From assembly GCA_012845835.1 (NCBI GenBank), contig JABAKD010000022.1:6189042-6253041 (forward strand): 64,000 bases of DNA, in the 5' to 3' direction. This stretch comes from Undaria pinnatifida (lineage: Eukaryota > Sar > Phaeophyceae > Laminariales > Alariaceae). Positions 58,817-64,000 of the stretch are shown here, piece after piece. Under the pieces are notes generated by a model. The model worked only from the letters and a program-made list of their open reading frames with translations. It had not been told where the DNA came from and did no database searches. Numbering within the stretch: position 1 is the stretch's first letter; each line of letters begins with the position of its first letter. The position numbers were made by a program, and so were the translations under genes.

Positions 58817-59239
58817 GAACGTGGATAAACAGCGGGGGTATTTTACTGTGTAGGGTAATAATATAGTGTGGATGTGGGAGGTACGTGACCTGATTGTAGA
58901 TACAATGCACGAAGGCATTCGATGCAACCTCAGGGGGGAGGGGGTGCCATACACTGCTGGTATGGGGTTATTTGGGGAGGGGGGGGGGGGGGGGGGGCTG
59001 TTATGTGCTGGTACACGTGGCAAAGTATTGGGGGAGGGGGAAGGGAGAGGTTCGACGCCACATACTGATGATACAGGGCTGACTACTGAGATACACTGGG
59101 TGCCCCTGGCCATTTCTACTCTGCACCTTACGTGTACACTTATTAATAGTACTATTGGATCTTGTTGGAGACTCAGACGGGGTGGTGAAAACAAAACCAC
59201 AATTGGAAATAAGTGTTTTTTACGAGACCACCTATTATG
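58817..59239. other. No recognisable gene
   Basis: G-run at 58,977-58,998; no exon candidate. Confidence 0.45.
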
Positions 59240-59945
59240 GGAAATATTTTGAGCGATTATTTCTCTCTTTTACAGGGATCTCCGACGCCAAAAAATGAAA
59301 ACCATCCACTATGGGACCAGAAATCGTCGTTAATTCTGGATCCAGAAATAATTGAGGCCCCAGAAATCGGCGAATCTTCTGGTGATTTCTGAGCCCAGAA
59401 ATAACAGATCTTCCAACCTCTCAGAACTGGGATATATTTGACTTTTTTTTTGGATACTACCTCGTACCAAGTATCGCATGTCACCAGTACCTGGTGTGAT
59501 TCTTAGATCTGCTGTACACGTCACCCATCACCCACAGCAAAGAAACACAAACACACATACGGCAGCACACCGCGCTTGTTGTGTGCGAGACAGAGCTTCG
59601 TCCTCACACACAAACGCGACAGCAGCAGCAGCACCACCACCACCACCATCAAAACCACCACAGCGGCACCACAGCAGCACCACAACAGCACCACAGCAGC
59701 AGAGAGACAGCAGAAGAGACAGCAACAGAGGCGGCGGTGACCTAACGTCGCCGGCGACAATGTACGCGCCAGATTTTGAAAAAAAATGGCAAACGGCAAA
59801 ACAGGACCTACCAAGATTCAACATAAAACCACTTTCTCCAAAAATCAGAAGCCATAATGGACGCCCCTTATTTTTAATGATGATGCAGTCATTTCTGGAG
59901 CCTCAAAACTACAAAAATAATCGCCAGAAATAATCGCTCAAATTT
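59240..59945. mobile_element. Element with ~18-bp terminal inverted repeats
   Basis: TTTTGAGCGATTATTTCT at the left and AGAAATAATCGCTCAAAT at the right are inverted copies about 700 bp apart. The interior repeats CCAGAAAT/CAGAAATAA several times near both ends. It also contains a CAGCAC/ACCACC tract (59,618-59,705). The plus frame MYAPDFEKKWQTAKQDLPRF is short and unsupported. Class unknown. Confidence 0.65.
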
Positions 59946-60575
59946 TTTGCACAATAGTCCACGTCTTACTGGGGAGAGGGGGGGGGTGGGGTTTCCAGGA
60001 AGCAACGAGGGGTGCTCCATTATACGAAAAACGGTGGTTGCGCACCATTTTTGTTGTTGTTGTTGTTGTTGTTTTTCTGAGGGGCGCCTCCTCCGTGGAA
60101 AAGAAGAAAAAAAAAAACTGAAAGTTGCGAGAAACCTGATAAAGCAAAGAAAGCCTATGCGCCAAAACACGTCTTCTTGTCAGAGAGTTATTGCTATGCG
60201 AACAGGCTCTTCTTAGCACCAAAAATCTCGTCGGAAGTTCGTTTTTCGTCATTTTTTTTTTTTTCGCCAAAAAAAAATTCAAAGCAATGATGCCCTTTCT
60301 ACGATAGAGGTAGTGAGTGTTAAGATACGGCCTCGAAAGGCCTGTGAATTTCCGAATGTAATATCAATTGGATGGGGTTCGTATGATAAGGTTGGCGTTT
60401 TATATTCGGGAAAGTTCGGAAATAGACCGGAGGCACGTGCCTCGGTTCTCAGAAGCCATCCGGGAGCCCTGGTGGAAACGAATAAAGCTACATCTGATCT
60501 CTACGAAGGAAAAGAAAGTGAGTACTCTCCGAGGACCTGCTCAATTGGCAGGCGTGCAGGGGGCACTCTGTGGCC
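59946..60575. other. No recognisable gene
   Basis: (TTG)n at 60,051-60,074 and a family A-like TTCTACGATAGAGGTAGTG near 60,297. Confidence 0.45.
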
Positions 60576-60593
60576 CCACCCTATAACCTTACA
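60576..60593. repeat. 18-bp direct repeat, left copy
   Basis: CCACCCTATAACCTTACA, identical to 60,650-60,667. Confidence 0.97.
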
Positions 60594-60649
60594 AATGGCG
60601 TCGTCGGCAGGACACGAACCTGCGCGTGCAGTCACAATGGGCTTCCAAT
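60594..60649 (-). pseudogene. Inserted 3' half of a tRNA-Ser, with CCA
   Basis: On the minus strand: anticodon-loop remainder TTGGAAG (anticodon GGA by position), stem strand CCCAT, a long variable arm, T arm GCAGG-TTCGTGT-CCTGC, acceptor strand CGACGAC, discriminator G, then CCA. The long variable arm, G discriminator and CGCGCAGGTTCG…TCCTGCCGAC run fit eukaryotic serine tRNA. The 5' half (acceptor strand, D arm) is absent. Perfect 18-bp direct repeats flank it. I infer reverse transcription of a CCA-bearing tRNA 3' half. Confidence 0.75.
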
Positions 60650-60667
60650 CCACCCTATAACCTTACA
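60650..60667. repeat. 18-bp direct repeat, right copy
   Basis: Probable target-site duplication of the tRNA-half insertion. Confidence 0.97.
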
Positions 60668-61050
60668 TACGTGAACAGCAGCGTAGCATAGCGCCTTTTT
60701 TGGAGGCTAATTTAGAACTGATTTTTTTTCTGGATGAAACGCGTTGCTCCTTAACCCCTCCCCCCGAAAAAAAAAAATCGTCGGTTTTTTGTCTTTCTTT
60801 TGTTTTTCCCGCATTTCTTTTTAGCTTTTTTTTTCTTTTTTTTTTTGTTATACTTGTATGATTAAGTTCATCGGGATGCACGTTTCGTTCCATTTGGTTT
60901 TTTTCCCACAAAAAAAAAAAAAAAAAAAAAAAAAAAAACAGTTTCTGGCGGGGTGGAGAATAATAGAGCTCCTGAAACTTGGAGAGAGGAAGCTCCGAAC
61001 AAAACGGAACGGCGAGAGCAAGGCCAAGGCCAAGGGCAAGGCTACCGGCT
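60668..61050. other. No gene; long A-run
   Basis: Family A-like GGATGAAACGCGTTGCTCCTTAACCCC near 60,732 (partial), A-run 60,909-60,938. Confidence 0.5.
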
Positions 61051-61692
61051 CGTGAGACGATAGAGGTTCTCACGGCCATTTTTTTCCTGGGACGTTTCTC
61101 AATCTTGGAGCTTAAGACATATCCTTATTGTTAGCCCCCCCCCCCAAAAAAAAAGAAGAAAACAAAATCGCTACGATGCTGCTACGTATACCGGATGAAA
61201 AACCTCATGGCACCTACAGTTACCTGTAGGTGTATACAACGATAAATCATGCCAAAAAAAAAAATAATGGCGTATTGTTGCGACGATGTTGGGGGGTTCG
61301 ATACACCACCACCACCAGGTGCACAGCACTTTTTTTTTTCGCTGGCGTTCCCCAATCTGGGAGCTTAAGACCTCTCCACCAAAAACTGATTTGGAGAGAA
61401 ATAAAACTGCTATATGCTACGTACCGGATGGAAAACCTCATGGCCTACTGATTTGGAGAGAAATAAAACTGCTACATGCTACGTACCGGATGGAAAACCT
61501 CATGGCCTAGTATAGGTTGTATACAACGATAATGATGAAAAAAGAGGCATATCAATTTTGTATTAATTTCCTACGATTTTTTTGGGGTGTTAAGGAGCTC
61601 AAATCCGTCGTTCAGAAACCGTTTCAGCCAAAAAGAGGTATATCACAGCCGAAAAGAGGTATACCCTAACACCTCTATTGTGGCTTGCGTCA
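61051..61692 (+). mobile_element. Two fused family A elements
   Basis: Two left halves follow one another (GACGATAGAGGT at 61,054; the TCTGGGAGCTTAAGACCTCT block at 61,354) before a single right end CACCTCTATTGTGGCTTGCG. Confidence 0.8.
61386..61509. repeat. Tandem duplication, 2 x 62 bp, inside family A
   Basis: The unit starts CTGATTTGGAGAGAAATAAA and ends CCTCATGGCCTA. One base differs, so the duplication is recent. Confidence 0.96.
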
Positions 61693-61719
61693 GCCCCATC
61701 TTAATCACTGCTTGTTTTT

Positions 61720-61894
61720 GAGCCACTTGCACGATTGGCTCTGCACACCTCACTTCCATTGATAAGAAAAAGAAAAAACTTCAGGCATCCTTTTGGCGCA
61801 GCGTTGCCTACTACACCGTTCCATCGGGGATTCATATCGCAAAAATTGACTCAAGACACGAAAGCTAAGAAGGCCGTTACTCGCGCGAGTTGCC
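61720..61894. mobile_element. Family P palindrome-ended repeat
   Basis: GAGCCACTTGCACGATTGGC and GTTACTCGCGCGAGTTGC bound 175 bp; interior TTTTGGCGCAGCGTTGCC and GGGGATTCATATCGC. Confidence 0.85.
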
Positions 61895-62094
61895 CCCCGG
61901 AGGCAATGAAAAAAAAAAACCCAAGCGTGATCGCCCCCCCCCTCCCCCCCTCCGTCGCGTCGGTATATTTGTATACCTGGGGCATGGGCTGCACACTCTT
62001 TCGTTTCCCTCCAGACCCAAGGATGCAGCATGATGGGGAGTATACGAAGCATATCCCCCCCCCCCCCCCCCCCTTCTTTTTAAACTGCCGAGTT

Positions 62095-62352
62095 TGAGCC
62101 ACTCGAGCACGCACGCGATTGGGGCACTGCTGTGTGCGTACACACCTCGCCGACAAGAAGAAGAAAAAAAAAACTTTTTCGTTCGTGTACTGTGTAAGGG
62201 GCGATTTGCTTGGCGCGCGGTTGTTGGCTCATGATCACTCACCCTACATTTACTGAAGACATTCCCACCGCCAATACCTTCAAAAACAGAACTCGAAGGC
62301 TTTTGAGACCATCGCGAGAGGAAACAGGGGACCTCGCACTCGCGCGAGCAAC
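62095..62352. mobile_element. Family P palindrome-ended repeat
   Basis: GAGCCACTCGAGCACGCACG at the left and GCACTCGCGCGAGCAAC at the right; interior CACCTCGCCGACAAGAAGAA. Confidence 0.75.
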
Positions 62353-62539
62353 CCCCCCCGAGCCACCGACCGCCAAAAGGAAAAGGCTCGCAAAAAATCC
62401 CCCCCCTCCCCCCCCGCCCCTAGTATTTGCCTTGGTCCACCAAAAACAGTTTTCTTTTGGGGGGTAGGGTGTGCGGAGTTCGTCAAGTGAGGTTGACTTG
62501 AAGAAAAAAAAAGGAGTGCATCTCCTCTCCCGTAGCTTG

Positions 62540-62656
62540 CATTCGTATGGGAAAACTGCTTCGCCAAAACGAGGTCTTTAGTGCGGACATTCTTGTAGTT
62601 CCCGGTTGCCATAATAAGGCGATTGTGTTTATCTCGCAGCCCCAAGCAGTAGGCTA
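62540..62656. repeat. Family L repeat, copy 2
   Basis: Collinear with 47,886-48,002 and ends with the same CTCGCAGCCCCAAGCAGTAG. Confidence 0.85.
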
Positions 62657-63167
62657 CGTATTGAAAGGAGGGGATAGAGCTCGACAGGACGGCTCGAGAC
62701 TTACACATACTACATGCAAAGAAAAAAAAAAGGCATCGTTCGTTCCCAACCGTACACCACGAATACGGGCGGTGTTTTTTTTTTTTTCTTTTTTCTTTGT
62801 TCTCGCCTCGACCACTAAGACGCGCGCGGGTGGCGTTGCATTGGCCCAATCGAAAACGTTGCAGCAGCCGTAAAGTAGTAGAAGTAGTAGCGCTTTTCTT
62901 TCTTCGTCTTTTTCTTCTTGTTTGTTTGTTTGTTAGAAAACTGAAAGAAATGGCGACGAGCTCGTCGCATATTCTGTAGTCGCACAAAAATCCGTCACAG
63001 GTTTTTCTCTCGGCTAGACTCAACGTGCAACGCCATTCCAGTGGTACAGTTTGACAGCTCCTGATAGCATAATACGCGCTGTTATTGTAGGCAGGTCAAG
63101 GTTCCGGTCGGGGGGGGGGGGGGGGGGATGGGGGGGGTCACTTTTGGGACCTTTTACATTGCAGTGG
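62657..63167. other. No recognisable gene
   Basis: T-runs, (GTTT)n at 62,920-62,934 and a G-run at 63,110-63,127. Confidence 0.45.
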
Positions 63168-63372
63168 CTTGGGATCACTCGCGCGAGTGACACCCCCCCC
63201 CGCCCCCCATCTCCCTTCGCGGTCTTTTTCGCTTTTTCGTGCTGTTTTAATTTTGAGACATTGATCCGCAACTTGGGGGAGCTATAGCTACGCTGCGGCG
63301 CCCAAGTAAATCGCCTAGCATGAACGTATTTTCGTCGTTGAGGTACAGAGTCACCCGTGCGCGTGGCTCAAG
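63168..63372. mobile_element. Family P palindrome-ended repeat, reverse orientation
   Basis: GGATCACTCGCGCGAGTGAC at the left; GAGGTACAGAGTCACCCGTG and CGCGTGGCTCAAGG at the right. Confidence 0.8.
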
Positions 63373-63502
63373 GTCAGCCGCGAAAGTGGGGGGGGGGGGT
63401 ATATCGTAACACAGCAGTGATACCGTAGCCTTTGCTTCACGGCATGTCCACGGTACACCGTAGGATGTACACGCCCCCCCTGATATTAACATAAGAGACG
63501 GG

Positions 63503-63744
63503 TGAGGTGCCACGATAGAAGTGCACCATTTAGCAATAGACTTACTTATGAAATGTTCCTCAATTTGGGAGCTTAAGACATGTCCTTCTAAACCCCCCCC
63601 CCCCCAAAAAAAAAAAAAAAAAAAACGATTTGGACAACAACAAAAAAATTAAAAACTGCTGCTACTGGTACCGGATGAAACATGCCATGGCCTCGGCATG
63701 TACGCGACAAGAATCATGCAACAACAACAACAACACCAACAACG

Positions 63745-63810
<66 letters not shown>

Positions 63811-63819
63811 CCAACAACG

Positions 63820-63909
<90 letters not shown>

Positions 63910-63918
63910 CCAACAACG

Positions 63919-63966
<48 letters not shown>

Positions 63967-64000
63967 ACAACAACAACAACACCAACGACAACAACAACAA
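63503..64000 (+). mobile_element. Family A left part running into an (AAC)n array
   Basis: GTGCCACGATAGAAGTGCACC, ATTTGGGAGCTTAAGACATG and ACCGGATGAAACATGCCATG, then GACAAGAATCATGCAAC passes straight into (AAC)n. The right end is outside the window. Confidence 0.8.
63717..64000. repeat. (AAC)n array with a recurring ACCAACAACGAC marker
   Basis: The marker occurs near 63,734, 63,809 and 63,908, and in shortened form near 63,980, at 72- to 99-bp spacing. This suggests higher-order duplication within the array. Confidence 0.95.

Overview
The window looks like a repeat-choked, intron-rich eukaryotic nuclear genome. The only protein-coding gene I can support is a copper type II, ascorbate-dependent monooxygenase of the dopamine beta-hydroxylase (DBH)/MOXD type. 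It lies on the minus strand and its exons are scattered over at least 32.5 kb (58,423 down to 25,873). Introns of several kb, small exons, many non-autonomous elements and a probable DOMON module next to a DBH-like catalytic core suggest an alga. A photosynthetic stramenopile such as a brown alga is my best guess, but this is inference and only moderately secure.

Layout. 1-20 kb is mostly complex, decayed sequence with three reverse-transcribing elements: a Copia integrase remnant (minus, 1-240), a LINE-type reverse transcriptase pseudogene with a YADD motif (plus, 13.8-15.3 kb), and a second reverse transcriptase relic with a YMDD motif (plus, 17.8-19.5 kb). From 20 to 64 kb the sequence is dominated by microsatellites, poly-G/poly-C runs and short non-autonomous repeats, with the monooxygenase exons embedded among them. 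Recognisable exons are at 58.25-58.42 kb (probable DOMON end), 39.72-40.31 kb, 37.50-37.69 kb, 33.89-33.99 kb and 25.87-26.04 kb. Splice phases agree between consecutive exons of the last four, and all six family copper ligands are present. At least one small exon between the first and second listed exons, and both ends of the gene, were not found.

Repeats. I define several dispersed families by comparing the window with itself: family A (~300 bp, inverted termini resembling GACGCGTGCTACGATAGAGGT, about 15 copies); family P (~200 bp, bounded by CACTCGCGCGAGTG-like palindromes); family D (~370 bp, beginning with a G-run and TGTACTCAGTTTGTG); and smaller families E, B, C and L. Single elements of note are an 848-bp element with perfect 15-bp terminal inverted repeats packed with ACGGT motifs (28.1-29.0 kb), a SINE with 15-bp target-site duplications and an A tail (30.45-30.91 kb), and a 56-bp copy of the 3' half of a serine tRNA, including CCA, between perfect 18-bp direct repeats (60.6 kb).

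The most unusual observation is how simple-sequence arrays relate to the gene. Exon 39,718-40,305 has a (GGTGT)n array touching its acceptor and a (AACCC)n array just behind its donor. The next exon has a (CCGAA)n array just behind its donor, followed by two decayed copies of that exon's own 3' end.
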